Positions 1-9,835 of a DNA stretch of 64,000 nt are shown in pieces; positions within the stretch are counted from its first letter, which is position 1, and each line of letters begins with the position of its first letter. The translations under genes and the position numbers were made by a program. Under the pieces are notes generated by a model, which was not told the DNA's origin, did not search any database, and saw only the letters and a list, made by a program, of their open reading frames with translations. The stretch is from Gammaproteobacteria bacterium (GTDB lineage: Bacteria; Pseudomonadota; Gammaproteobacteria; SZUA-229), in NCBI GenBank assembly GCA_026195895.1, contig JAPHRO010000052.1, positions 1 through 64,000 on the forward strand, written 5' to 3'.

Positions 1-504
1 ACCAGTAATACCGAATTGAGAAAAATCATGATTGCTGTTGATTTACTGGCAGATGACCAGGAAAAATCAGCGCTCGCCGACAAAGTGCTGCAATGGGGCA
101 AACACACTGCCGACCTGGTAGAAGCCGAGCTTCACGTGGTTCATGTATGGGATCTGTATGGAGAAACGACGTTACGAGGTAGATCAGTCTCAGCTTACAC
201 AGTCGACAAGCTGGTTGATATGGAGCAACGAAAACATCGGCAGTGGCTGCATGAGGCCCTTGCAAGAAATGGCCTGAAACAGGAAATGGTGCAGATACAT
301 TTTCATACCGGTGTGGCAAAAAAACTGATACCTGAGATAGCGAATTCTGTGGCAACGGATTTGCTGGTCATGGGAACGGTGGGGCGAACCGGGATCCCTG
401 GGTTCTTTATGGGAAATACCGCCGATTCGGTTCTGCGCCAGGTGAACTGTTCTGTTCTGGCGATCAAGCCTGAGGGATTTATGACACCTGTTCAACTGGA
501 TTAG
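1..504 (+). CDS. Universal stress protein (UspA family), probably the C-terminal half of a tandem-USP protein cut by the window start
   Basis: Frame is open from base 1 (TSNTELRKIMIAVDLL...); C-terminal MGTVGRTGIPGFFMGNTADSVL nucleotide-binding motif; matches the second domain of the tandem USPs at 6352-7323 and 35253-36248. Confidence 0.85.
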   Translation, partial: TSNTELRKIMIAVDLLADDQEKSALADKVLQWGKHTADLVEAELHVVHVWDLYGETTLRGRSVSAYTVDKLVDMEQRKHRQWLHEALARNGLKQEMVQIHFHTGVAKKLIPEIANSVATDLLVMGTVGRTGIPGFFMGNTADSVLRQVNCSVLAIKPEGFMTPVQLD

Positions 505-629
505 TCATTCGATTCCGGGTGCTCAGTCGCTGTGCGTGTGCGTTAGATGATCGGCAGTGGCAACTGAAAATCATTGACAACTAAAGGCAACTTATGGGCG
601 ATCCCTTTAATTTGAGAACCTGAAAAACA

Positions 630-3134
630 ATGAATAAACAGACCTATCCGGTTACCGGCATGAGCTGCCAGGGCTGTCGCAAGCATGTGACAGAAGCGTT
701 GACAGCGGTTGATGGTGTTAGTGATGCTGTGGTTGATCTAGAGCAGAAAACAGCTGATATCACCTGGCAGGATAAAGCTGATTTTGAGGCACTGCAAGCA
801 GCGCTCAGCGGCAGTCTGTATCAGATTTATCGGCCCGATGAAACACCACCAGAACCGAAGAAGACACCTAATCCGGCAAACGGAACCGGTGTGTATTACT
901 GCCCCATGCACTGTGAAGGGGATAAAACCTACCCGGGACCGGCCGATTGCCCGGTTTGTGGCATGGATTTGGTGGAACAGCAATCGCTGCAGTTTGGTGA
1001 AACTGAGCAATACACCTGCCCGATGCACCCGGACGTCATTAAGGATGAACCCGGCGATTGCCCGATATGCGGCATGGATCTGGTGCCAAAAGCTGCGGAT
1101 GCAAGCGCTGAAGAAAAAAGCTACAGGCGCCTGTTGAACAAACTCTGGTGGTCGCTGGTATTTACTGTTCCGATTTTTATCATCGCCATGGGCGATATGA
1201 TTCCGGGCAACCCCGTCAATCAGGCATTCAGCGCAACGGCGTTAAACTGGACCCAGTTCGTGTTGTCCCTGCCGGTGGTGTTCTGGACCACCTGGATGTT
1301 TTTTGAACGTGCTTATAAAAGTATAAAAACCTGGAACCTCAACATGTTCACCCTGATCGGTATCGGTGCAGGGGTGGCGTGGTTGTTTAGTTTCTTTGCC
1401 TTGCTGTTTCCCGATGTCCTGCCGCCACAGTTCAAAACAGACAGTGGAGCCGTGCATGTATATTTTGAAGCGGCCACCGTTATTCTAACCCTGGTTCTGC
1501 TGGGTCAGGTGCTGGAAGCTCGTGCTCACAGTAAAACCAGTGACGCGGTAAAAGAACTGTTAAAACTGGCGCCCAATAAAGCCACGCTGGTTGATGCCGA
1601 TGGCGGGGAACATGAAATCAGTATTAATGACATCAGGCAGGGGAATGTGTTGCGCATTAAACCCGGTGGCAAAATTCCGGTGGACGGTGTCATTCAACAG
1701 GGTGAGTCATCCATAGATGAATCGGCCATTACCGGTGAACCCATCCCGGTGGATAAAACCACAGGCGACAAGGTCACCTCCGGCACCATCAATGGCAATC
1801 AATCCTTTACCATGCTGGCTGAAAAAGTCGGCGCGGAGACCTTGTTAGCGCAGATTATCACCATGGTCAATGAAGCCAGTCGCAGCCAGGCACCGGTACA
1901 GAAACTGGCCGATAAAATCTCCGGCTACTTTGTACCCGCAGTGGTGCTGATTTCGATCATCACCTTTATTGTGTGGGCATTATTCGGCCCCGAACCTGCC
2001 TATGTCTATGCCATGGTCAATGCCGTTGCGGTGCTGATTATAGCCTGCCCCTGTGCCCTGGGTCTGGCGACCCCGATGTCGGTTATGGTGGGTGTTGGCA
2101 AAGGGGCAAAAAATGGTGTGTTAATTAAAAATGCCCAGGCTTTAGAGCTAATGAGTCAGGTGGATACCCTCATTGTTGATAAAACCGGCACCTTAACCGA
2201 AGGAAAACCCACGGTTGAAACCATTGAGAGCGTATCCGATCAATTCTCTGCTGATGAAATCACTGCTCTGGTGGCGTCGTTAAACCAGCAAAGTGAACAT
2301 CCTCTGGCCACAGCGACGGTGACCTATGCCAGACAAAAAGACATTGAATTATCAGCAGCCGATAGCTTCGATTCGGTGACCGGCCAGGGCGTGGTTGGCA
2401 AGCTTAAGCAACAGGCTCTGGCTCTGGGCAATGATAAATTGATGGCCAGGGTAGAAGCTGTGTTAGCTGAAAAAGTTATCGACCAGGCCAGAGCCTACCA
2501 GCAACAGGGTAAAACCGTGTCTTACCTGGCGGTGAACAATCAGGTGGCTGGTTTTGTGGTGATTGGTGATCGCATTAAAGACACTGCGGCTGAAGCGGTG
2601 AAAATCCTGCAGGATGACGGTGTGAACGTGGTTATGCTTACCGGTGATAATGAGGCCACTGCGCGTACAGTAGCCACAGCTCTGAATTTGTCCGCTTTTA
2701 AAGCCGCCATGCTACCCCAGGATAAAATGCAATTTGTAGAACAGCTACAGCAACAGGGTCATTGCGTGGCGATGGCCGGTGATGGCATTAACGATGCCCC
2801 GGCTCTGGCCAAAAGTGATGTCGGTATCGCCATGGGTACCGGCACCGATGTTGCTATTGAAAGTGCCGAGATCACCCTGGTGAAAGGTGATTTAAAAGGC
2901 ATTGTCAAAGCCCGCCTGCTAAGCGAGGCGGTAATGCGGAATATTAAACAAAATCTGTTTTTCGCATTGGTCTATAACAGTGTCGGTGTGCCAGTGGCTG
3001 CCGGGATTCTATTCCCGTTCTTTGGCCTGCTACTGTCACCCATGATTGCCGCCGCTGCCATGAGTTTAAGTTCGGTGTCTGTTATTACTAATGCCCTGCG
3101 CTTAAAGTCCGTGTCATTAAACACCCGATACTAA
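630..3134 (+). CDS. copA: Copper-translocating P-type ATPase
   Basis: HMA motif MSCQGC, two CPMHx(n)CPxCGMDL heavy-metal-binding segments, CPC in ACPCALGLATP, DKTGTLTEG phosphorylation site, GDGINDAPAL hinge. Confidence 0.95.
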   Translation: MNKQTYPVTGMSCQGCRKHVTEALTAVDGVSDAVVDLEQKTADITWQDKADFEALQAALSGSLYQIYRPDETPPEPKKTPNPANGTGVYYCPMHCEGDKTYPGPADCPVCGMDLVEQQSLQFGETEQYTCPMHPDVIKDEPGDCPICGMDLVPKAADASAEEKSYRRLLNKLWWSLVFTVPIFIIAMGDMIPGNPVNQAFSATALNWTQFVLSLPVVFWTTWMFFERAYKSIKTWNLNMFTLIGIGAGVAWLFSFFALLFPDVLPPQFKTDSGAVHVYFEAATVILTLVLLGQVLEARAHSKTSDAVKELLKLAPNKATLVDADGGEHEISINDIRQGNVLRIKPGGKIPVDGVIQQGESSIDESAITGEPIPVDKTTGDKVTSGTINGNQSFTMLAEKVGAETLLAQIITMVNEASRSQAPVQKLADKISGYFVPAVVLISIITFIVWALFGPEPAYVYAMVNAVAVLIIACPCALGLATPMSVMVGVGKGAKNGVLIKNAQALELMSQVDTLIVDKTGTLTEGKPTVETIESVSDQFSADEITALVASLNQQSEHPLATATVTYARQKDIELSAADSFDSVTGQGVVGKLKQQALALGNDKLMARVEAVLAEKVIDQARAYQQQGKTVSYLAVNNQVAGFVVIGDRIKDTAAEAVKILQDDGVNVVMLTGDNEATARTVATALNLSAFKAAMLPQDKMQFVEQLQQQGHCVAMAGDGINDAPALAKSDVGIAMGTGTDVAIESAEITLVKGDLKGIVKARLLSEAVMRNIKQNLFFALVYNSVGVPVAAGILFPFFGLLLSPMIAAAAMSLSSVSVITNALRLKSVSLNTRY

Positions 3135-3325
3135 AGGGGCGCTGTGAACCTTCCTGTTTCAAATCAATGATCGGTAAGATGTGTTGTACTCGGGTGAATA
3201 TTTACGCAGCTGCTTAATCAATCAGACTAGCAGTTATGTGGGTGTCAGCAACCCCTTTTTAATGATCGAGTTCGGTGACCACGTCGGCGATCAGTCCTGA
3301 TGGATGGACAGCTACACAGAATTAT

Positions 3326-4336
3326 TTACAGGCTTTTTTGTTTCCAGAGGGCTCCGTTTTTTGTTGTCAATTTTTCCAGTGTTCCATTGTTAGAAAGTTC
3401 ATTCAGTAAATTTTCACTTTCGTTTTTTTGGGTTCCCGAAAGTTCAGAAAACTCTTTTGCTGTGAGTGAATGATATTTTGAGAAGAGTGCTTCCCAATTT
3501 TTACTGTATTCACTTTTCGTCACATCAGGATTAAGTTTTAGAATGGCTGTTTCGTAAAAAGCATATGGTTTTGCGCCGTGAACTATTTCTTTATTGCCTG
3601 AATTATCTATAAAGAACAGGGTTGGAAATCCGCTTACGCCCAGTTCTTTTGCCAATTTCAAATCTTCATTAAACAATATTTTTGCTTTATCCTCATAATC
3701 TGTTTTGAACTGCTCAATATTCAATCCTGCTTTTTTAGCAGCAAGCTCTAAATGCTCCCACTTTGTAATATTTTTCTTTTGTAGAAAAACCATTTCTCTG
3801 ATTTCCCGAAGAAATAGCATGGCTTTTTCATTGTCCTGCATTTGAGCGGCTTTAAATGCTATGGATGGGGGATAGGAAGAGTTTAGCGGGTCTTCCAGCC
3901 AGATATCACCATCTATGGGCATATCGTAATGCATGCTCACTTCATCCCAATGGAGAGCTACATCAGATGGCTTGCTGATACCGCCACTATTATAGTTCCA
4001 GTCAGGAAGCAGGCCACCCATTCGGTACACAATATCGATATGTTTGCCATATTCCAGTTTCAGTTTTCTCAGTTGCGGTTCTATGCCCCAACAGGACGAA
4101 CATATAGGATCGGTGAAGTAAACAACGCTTATTTGCTTTTCATTTGAGCAAACAGTATTCAGGTTTGAATCGTTTGCTTCATTGCCCGGAATTTCACACA
4201 TTCCTGTTTCTGGGTCGCATAAAAGCGGATTGTTTTCTGATGTTTCGTCAGGCATATTTTCTGTTCTTGGTTGTCCCTGACAAGCAATAAAACCTGACAG
4301 GAGAAGTAATAAAAGTAGAGGAAGAATATAAGCCAT
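3326..4336 (-). CDS. DsbA-family (SpxH/YjbH-like) thioredoxin-fold lipoprotein
   Basis: DPICSSCWGIEPQLRKLK CxxC active site; GFPTLFFID cis-Pro region; N-terminal hydrophobic signal with lipobox-like GFIAC. Confidence 0.75.
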   Translation of the reverse strand: MAYILPLLLLLLLSGFIACQGQPRTENMPDETSENNPLLCDPETGMCEIPGNEANDSNLNTVCSNEKQISVVYFTDPICSSCWGIEPQLRKLKLEYGKHIDIVYRMGGLLPDWNYNSGGISKPSDVALHWDEVSMHYDMPIDGDIWLEDPLNSSYPPSIAFKAAQMQDNEKAMLFLREIREMVFLQKKNITKWEHLELAAKKAGLNIEQFKTDYEDKAKILFNEDLKLAKELGVSGFPTLFFIDNSGNKEIVHGAKPYAFYETAILKLNPDVTKSEYSKNWEALFSKYHSLTAKEFSELSGTQKNESENLLNELSNNGTLEKLTTKNGALWKQKSL

Positions 4337-4547
4337 CTTCGCTGAAGTCCACAGCTATTGCACAACCAGTCACTTGTCTTTTCACCCTGATCGCTGCGAA
4401 TTTTTGCTGATCCCTTGTTACCGTTTACGGCCATTGAAATGGAGGGTGAATGGTGATTGAATGATGAACGATCACGCTCCGTGATCACGACTTCCTTGAC
4501 CAGAGCGGCGGCATGGGTGGCAGTTATCACAGCGGAACAAAATCATA

Positions 4548-6272
4548 ATGGAACACCTGGCACAAATTCTTCTTCTTCTGGCTGTTGCCATCGCCATCGT
4601 GGTGACGTTCCAGCGCCTGCATATTCCAACCAGCCTGGGTTATTTGCTGGTGGGCGTGGTGCTTGGCCCTTATACCATGGGGCCGGTGGTCTCCATGCCC
4701 GAGTTGCATGCACTGGCAGAGTTCGGCGTTGTCTTTCTGTTATTTACCATTGGACTCAACTACTCCATCCCTGAGTTAAATGCACTGCGCAATCAGATTC
4801 TTGGTCTGGGCACCGGGCAGGTCGCGCTCACAACGCTTGTGGTCGGCATCGTGGTGTGGCTGGCGGGGCTACCGGTGGCGGCGGCGTTTGTGTTCGGGGC
4901 GGTTTTCGCGCAGTCGTCCACAACCATCATAGCCAGTCTGTTAACCGAGCAGGGCGAAGAAAACAGCCGACATGGTCGGCTCGGGCTGGCCATGTCGGTT
5001 TTTCAGGATGTCACGGCAGTGCCGTTTCTGGTAATTATTCCGGTGCTGGGTATGTCGGTGGCGGCGGATGTGTTGACGGCTACGCTCGCATGGGCCCTGG
5101 CGAAAGCCGTTTTTGCTTTTGTGCTGGTATTTTTCGCAGGGCGCTGGTTGCTCGGTCCATTATTTCATCTGGTTTCCAGGCGCAGATCGCTGGAGACATT
5201 CACCCTGGCGATTCTGCTGGTGGCGTTGTTTTCTGCCTGGACCACCCATAGCCTGGGCCTGTCGTTGGCGTTTGGCGGTTTTCTCGCCGGCATGATGCTG
5301 GGGGAGACCGAGTTCCGCCATCAGGTTGAGTCCAGTGTAAGCCCTTTTCGCGATGTCTTGCTGGGGCTGTTCTTTATAGGTATCGGCATGCGTTTCGACC
5401 CGGCCTCGATTCTTCCCATCTGGGAGTGGGCTGTGCTGGGGGCGTTACTCATACTGGTTAGTAAAATCCTCATAGTGGCGCTGATGGTGCACCGGGTCAC
5501 AGCCGATAAGCAGGTGGCATGGCGTACCGGCCTGATGCTGAGTGTGGGGGGTGAGTTCGGGCTGGCCCTTATTGCCATCGCGCTTGATTCCCGGGTGCTG
5601 GACATACAGCTCGGCCAGGTCGCAATAACCTCTGTACTACTGTCCATGGTCGCGGGCGCCGTGCTGATTCGCTTCAACGGTCCCATCGTGAAGCGTCTGG
5701 TGAAACAAAGCGAAGCCGAGGCTCAATCCTCTGACGGATTGAAGGACAGCCCTGAACAACAGGTGGTGATCGCCGGCTATGGACGCGTGGGCCATACCAT
5801 AGCGGTGCTGTTGCACTCACGCGGGATTCCCTTCGTCGCTGTTGATACCGATCCCCGGCGGGTGGCTCAGGGGCGCGTGGACGGGCATCAGGTATTTTTC
5901 GGCGACATCACGGATCCGGGGTTGCTGGCCGCGATTCATGTGGAACGGGCATCCCTGCTGGTAATCGCGGTTGACAGCGCCGAGATCGCATTGAGTACGC
6001 TCTCGTATCTGCGTAGAGCCTGCCCACAGGTGCCGGTGATTGCACGTGCACGGGATCTCGAGTCCAGCACGCGTCTGCTTGATGCCGGTGCGCTGCACGC
6101 ATACCCGGAAGCGATCGAGTCCAGCCTGCGTCTTGGCGCCAGTGCCTTGCAGATGCTTAACGTACCTGCTGATGAAATTGATCAGATGGTTCAGGGTGTG
6201 AGAGACTGGGGCTACGGCCCGGTTCTGGAAAAGGATACGAATGAATCCCAGGCAATGAACCCCAGGCAATAA
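4548..6272 (+). CDS. CPA2-family cation:proton antiporter with C-terminal TrkA-N/RCK domain (YbaL/KefB-like)
   Basis: Multiple TM segments, GFLAGMMLGETEFRHQVE, Rossmann motif VVIAGYGRVGHTIA. Confidence 0.9.
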   Translation: MEHLAQILLLLAVAIAIVVTFQRLHIPTSLGYLLVGVVLGPYTMGPVVSMPELHALAEFGVVFLLFTIGLNYSIPELNALRNQILGLGTGQVALTTLVVGIVVWLAGLPVAAAFVFGAVFAQSSTTIIASLLTEQGEENSRHGRLGLAMSVFQDVTAVPFLVIIPVLGMSVAADVLTATLAWALAKAVFAFVLVFFAGRWLLGPLFHLVSRRRSLETFTLAILLVALFSAWTTHSLGLSLAFGGFLAGMMLGETEFRHQVESSVSPFRDVLLGLFFIGIGMRFDPASILPIWEWAVLGALLILVSKILIVALMVHRVTADKQVAWRTGLMLSVGGEFGLALIAIALDSRVLDIQLGQVAITSVLLSMVAGAVLIRFNGPIVKRLVKQSEAEAQSSDGLKDSPEQQVVIAGYGRVGHTIAVLLHSRGIPFVAVDTDPRRVAQGRVDGHQVFFGDITDPGLLAAIHVERASLLVIAVDSAEIALSTLSYLRRACPQVPVIARARDLESSTRLLDAGALHAYPEAIESSLRLGASALQMLNVPADEIDQMVQGVRDWGYGPVLEKDTNESQAMNPRQ

Positions 6273-6351
6273 ATCACAGGCATGCAGTGTTGGCCGGGCT
6301 GAATGCATGGCAGGATGTAATACTGGCTCTCCAGTAAGGGTGATAATCAGA

Positions 6352-7323
6352 ATGAATTTACTCAGCAACATTCTTTACCTGTCCGAAGCGGGGCCCGACC
6401 AGGCATCGTCGCTCGAGCGGGCCGTCACGATGGCGGAAAACAATCAGGCGAAGCTGACGGTGATCGATGTCGTTCCGGTGATCACGGCGGGAATCGGTAT
6501 TCCCCCCGGCGGGCCCATATCGGAACAACTGCAAACGACCGTGGTGGATAGTCGCCTTAAAGAGCTGAACACTCTGATCGAGCCCTATCGAAAACGGCTC
6601 AGTATCCAGACGGATGTGTTGGTGGGCAAGCGTTTCATTCAAGTTATTCGGGCTATTCTGCGAAACAAATACGACCTGCTGATCAAGCCGGTTGAAAATC
6701 CTGGTTTTATAGAGCGCCTGTTCGGCAGTGATGATATGCAACTGTTGCGTAACTGTCCCTGTCCGCTATGGCTGACGCGGGCAGGGGAGAAGTCGAAATA
6801 CGAGAACATACTCGCTGCGGTCGATTTTGAGCTGGATATTCCAGATACCGTGGACCGGGATCTCAACTGGAAGATTCTGGACCAGTCCAGCTCTCTGGCC
6901 TTATCCGACCATGCCGCAATGCATCTGGTGCACGTATGGGATGCCCCGGGCGAACTACCAATCCGCTTGTGGAGCGACAACCCGGAGCAGACCAGCATGG
7001 CTTATCTGAAAGGTATTCGTGCCAGACACGAGGCGGCCCTGGCGGATCTGCGCACGCAGTTCAAGGCCCGGATCGGCGAGAAAGCCTATGATTACCTGGC
7101 TCCCAGGTCTCATCTACATCAGGGCGCGGCCGCAACGGTCATACCGGAACTAGCGAAGCAGATCCATGCCGACCTGGTGGTCATGGGAACGGTCGCCCGA
7201 ACGGGTATTGCCGGATGGCTTATTGGTAATACCGCGGAGGCGATCCTGGAGCAGCTGCAATGTTCCGTGCTGGCGGTCAAGCCGCCTGGATTCGTCTCTC
7301 CGGTCACCTTGCCCGAAGCATAG
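6352..7323 (+). CDS. Tandem-domain universal stress protein
   Basis: Two USP domains; MGTVARTGIAGWLIGNTAEAIL; start chosen at MNLLSNILYL rather than the ORF-track start at 6307. Confidence 0.88.
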   Translation: MNLLSNILYLSEAGPDQASSLERAVTMAENNQAKLTVIDVVPVITAGIGIPPGGPISEQLQTTVVDSRLKELNTLIEPYRKRLSIQTDVLVGKRFIQVIRAILRNKYDLLIKPVENPGFIERLFGSDDMQLLRNCPCPLWLTRAGEKSKYENILAAVDFELDIPDTVDRDLNWKILDQSSSLALSDHAAMHLVHVWDAPGELPIRLWSDNPEQTSMAYLKGIRARHEAALADLRTQFKARIGEKAYDYLAPRSHLHQGAAATVIPELAKQIHADLVVMGTVARTGIAGWLIGNTAEAILEQLQCSVLAVKPPGFVSPVTLPEA

Positions 7324-7405
7324 GCGGTGGCAACTGGGTCGGGCCCGAGCATCACCTTGATTTCATTCATTGATAGAAGCCATTCCGAAAACCAGGCAGC
7401 AGATG

Positions 7406-7531
7406 ATGAAGACGTACAAAGTCGGATACCAGATCGGCAGCATCGGGAAGGACTCCATCAGCCGCAAGCTGGCCAATGCGGTGGTCAGGATCACAGGGGA
7501 CGTTCTCGGCTTTCTTTCGGGCGATTGTTGA
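7406..7531 (+). pseudogene. N-terminal stub of an NADPH-dependent FMN reductase (ChrR-like)
   Basis: Reads MKTYKVGYQIGSIGKDSISRKLANAVVRITGDVLGFLSGDC*; the first ~30 aa resemble the FMN reductase N-terminus, the rest of the domain is absent. Confidence 0.6.
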
Positions 7532-7575
7532 CTTACTTCTCGCTAGGGCAATAAAGTTGATGAGCCGGTTGCTGT

Positions 7576-7671
7576 TCATCCTTTCAGATCCTGATGTGTT
7601 TTCGCGGCATTCGCCAACGCATACTGCATGACCTCCGGGCCACCCGATTTGTGAATCTGGATCGCTTTCAT
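7576..7671 (-). pseudogene. N-terminal stub of a quinone oxidoreductase (MDR/zinc-less)
   Basis: Reads MKAIQIHKSGGPEVMQYALANAAKTHQDLKG*; N-terminus typical of quinone oxidoreductases; ATG overlaps the TGA of the DUF1275 gene (ATGA). Confidence 0.6.
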
Positions 7672-8369
7672 TTGCACTTCTCATTTTTGCGCCGTTGAAC
7701 GAGAACCGAACCGCATTGGCTTTTTTGATAGAGACGGTAGCTCAATGCCAGTATTAAACAAATAAAAGCGGGAACCAACAGCGCTTTAAATACAATGATA
7801 TCAAACAAAAAAACGCCAAATATGCCGCCTGAAATAAAGCCTGCGATGATCAGCAGAAACAGAACAGCTTTTCGTTTATCAAACGCCTTCCCCCTTAGCA
7901 CTGAGCCAGTCATAATCCCCAAATCAGTAAATATGCCGGTTAAATGGGTTGTGCGTATAATGGCGCCACTGTAAGTCGTGGCCAATGCATTTTGAATACC
8001 GCAGGCTGCCGATGCCGCGAAGTGGCCATAATAAGATCCTTTGGACAACAGAAAAAAAGCAACAAAGATTAGCAGAGCCTCAATCACTAGTGCGGTGTCG
8101 TAATGTCGACCGAGTTTTAATGCCCTTCCGGGCAGTAAAAAGCCGGATATTGAGGCCCCAATAAAAAATGCCGCTAAAATACCCATTAAGTGGAAGATAT
8201 TTTGTAAAGAGTTGTTAAATATCGTGGCGCCTAACAACGTCGCAGTGCCAGACACATGCGATATCGCCTGATACTCAAAACCCAATAGCCCAATCGCATT
8301 GATACATCCGGCAACGAAGGCCAGGATAAATGCGCCGTATTCAATCCATTGGGGTAATTTAGATATCAA
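7668..8369 (-). CDS. DUF1275 (YoaK-like) membrane protein
   Basis: FVAGCINAIGLLGFEYQAISHVSGTATLLG and TTHLTGIFTDLGIMTG motifs; six hydrophobic segments. Confidence 0.85.
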   Translation of the reverse strand: MISKLPQWIEYGAFILAFVAGCINAIGLLGFEYQAISHVSGTATLLGATIFNNSLQNIFHLMGILAAFFIGASISGFLLPGRALKLGRHYDTALVIEALLIFVAFFLLSKGSYYGHFAASAACGIQNALATTYSGAIIRTTHLTGIFTDLGIMTGSVLRGKAFDKRKAVLFLLIIAGFISGGIFGVFLFDIIVFKALLVPAFICLILALSYRLYQKSQCGSVLVQRRKNEKCK

Positions 8370-9021
8370 TGTATGGCCTCAAGTGGTTTGTCTCGTCTCT
8401 ATCCGTGCTGATATGGACAACTTATATGAATATGTGGGATTCATTGCTGTCCCACAAATTTCACTGAAAATCTGAATTGTGGTTGTAGCGTTCTGCCCAC
8501 TAACTCGGGCGGGTCGCCTGGAAATAAACCCGTAAATCGAACTGCCGGATATAGTGTATCTTAAGCATGGCTCATAACCATGGCCACATATCGGGCAACT
8601 GGGTGGTTCGATTGATTGACTCTTTTGCCAGGCTGCCCACGAAGTATCCGACAGTGAAATTCGACATATAATCCTCCAGGGTTTTTCAGAGTTGGGAGAT
8701 TTCCAAAGAGGTAGCAGATTGTCCCCAGTCGTCCTCAGTCAGGAGAGTATCACACGCCATCCGCATAGCGCCTGGGTGAGGCTTCGCCCCAAGCCGGTTC
8801 GAACCATAGATCAACTTCCAGGGCATGCTTCGCGTACCGGAACGTTAAGTCGCAACAACAAACGATCTCTATGCAGGCCAGCGCAAAGAGAAGTTGATAA
8901 ATGTCTTGTAGTATGAGATTTTGGGTTGACTGGGCCAAACGCCACACTGCTTGCGAAGGTCTGATCTGATGCGGCTGATGACGTGAGAGCCAGAATTGAA
9001 GTCAAGATGGAGAGGACTACC

Positions 9022-9738
9022 ATGATTCGACTAGATGGACGCACGGCTCTTATCGCAGGCGGCACTGGCGGGATAGGCGCTGCAATCGCGGACCTGTTTA
9101 CTGAGGCAGGCGCAAATGTGGTGGTGGCCGGCCGACGATCCGTTGCAGGCCGTCACCGCAGCGTCTCGTTTGATGTTAGCGATGACAACTCAGTGGCAGG
9201 CGGAGTCGCTGAAGCTCGCCAGCTGCTGGGTGGCCGGATCGATATTCTGGTCAACAGTGCTGGCATCCTGAGTGAAGCATCGGTCGCCGAGATGACGCCG
9301 GAGATGTGGAATCAGACATTGGCGGTGGATTTAACTGGTGTGTTTTACGTCTGCCGCCATGTCGTTGCAGGAATGATTGAGCAGCGCTGGGGGAGAATCA
9401 TCAACATTGCTTCGCAACTGGGCATCAAAGGCGCGCCCTCGATGTCGCACTACGTCGCGGCAAAGGCCGGTGTGATCGGCTTCACCAAATCGCTCGCGCT
9501 TGAGGTCGCCGAACACAATGTCCTCGTCAACGCGATCGCGCCGGGCCCGGTCGAGACAGCGATGGTGGCCGGCGTCACTGAAGAATGGAAGCAGGCCAAG
9601 AGGCGCGAACTCCCGCTCGGCCGGTTTGGCGTGGTGGAAGAAGTCGCGCCGAGCGCGCTGCTGCTGGCGAGTGAGCCCGGCGGTAATCTTTTCGTGGGCC
9701 AGACCCTCGGCCCGAACAGCGGCGATGTCATGCCGTGA
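9022..9738 (+). CDS. SDR-family NAD(P)-dependent oxidoreductase
   Basis: ALIAGGTGGIGAAIA nucleotide-binding motif, NSAG, YVAAK catalytic motif. Confidence 0.92.
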   Translation: MIRLDGRTALIAGGTGGIGAAIADLFTEAGANVVVAGRRSVAGRHRSVSFDVSDDNSVAGGVAEARQLLGGRIDILVNSAGILSEASVAEMTPEMWNQTLAVDLTGVFYVCRHVVAGMIEQRWGRIINIASQLGIKGAPSMSHYVAAKAGVIGFTKSLALEVAEHNVLVNAIAPGPVETAMVAGVTEEWKQAKRRELPLGRFGVVEEVAPSALLLASEPGGNLFVGQTLGPNSGDVMP

Positions 9739-9835
9739 GACGCCAGCGTTCCGCTGACCACCACAGACGTTGAAGTAATGCGCCCTTGCTCCAACAGGGC
9801 TACAGGCAGAACAAATCGCAGCGAGGGAGAACCAG

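Noticed and set aside
3135-3325. Short readable peptides (e.g. MIEFGDHVGDQS*) between copA and the DsbA-like gene, possibly a gene remnant
   Set aside because: Too short to assign to any family from sequence alone
5817-6371. 184-aa minus-strand ORF
   Set aside because: Antisense to the well-supported antiporter and its RCK domain; composition-driven shadow ORF
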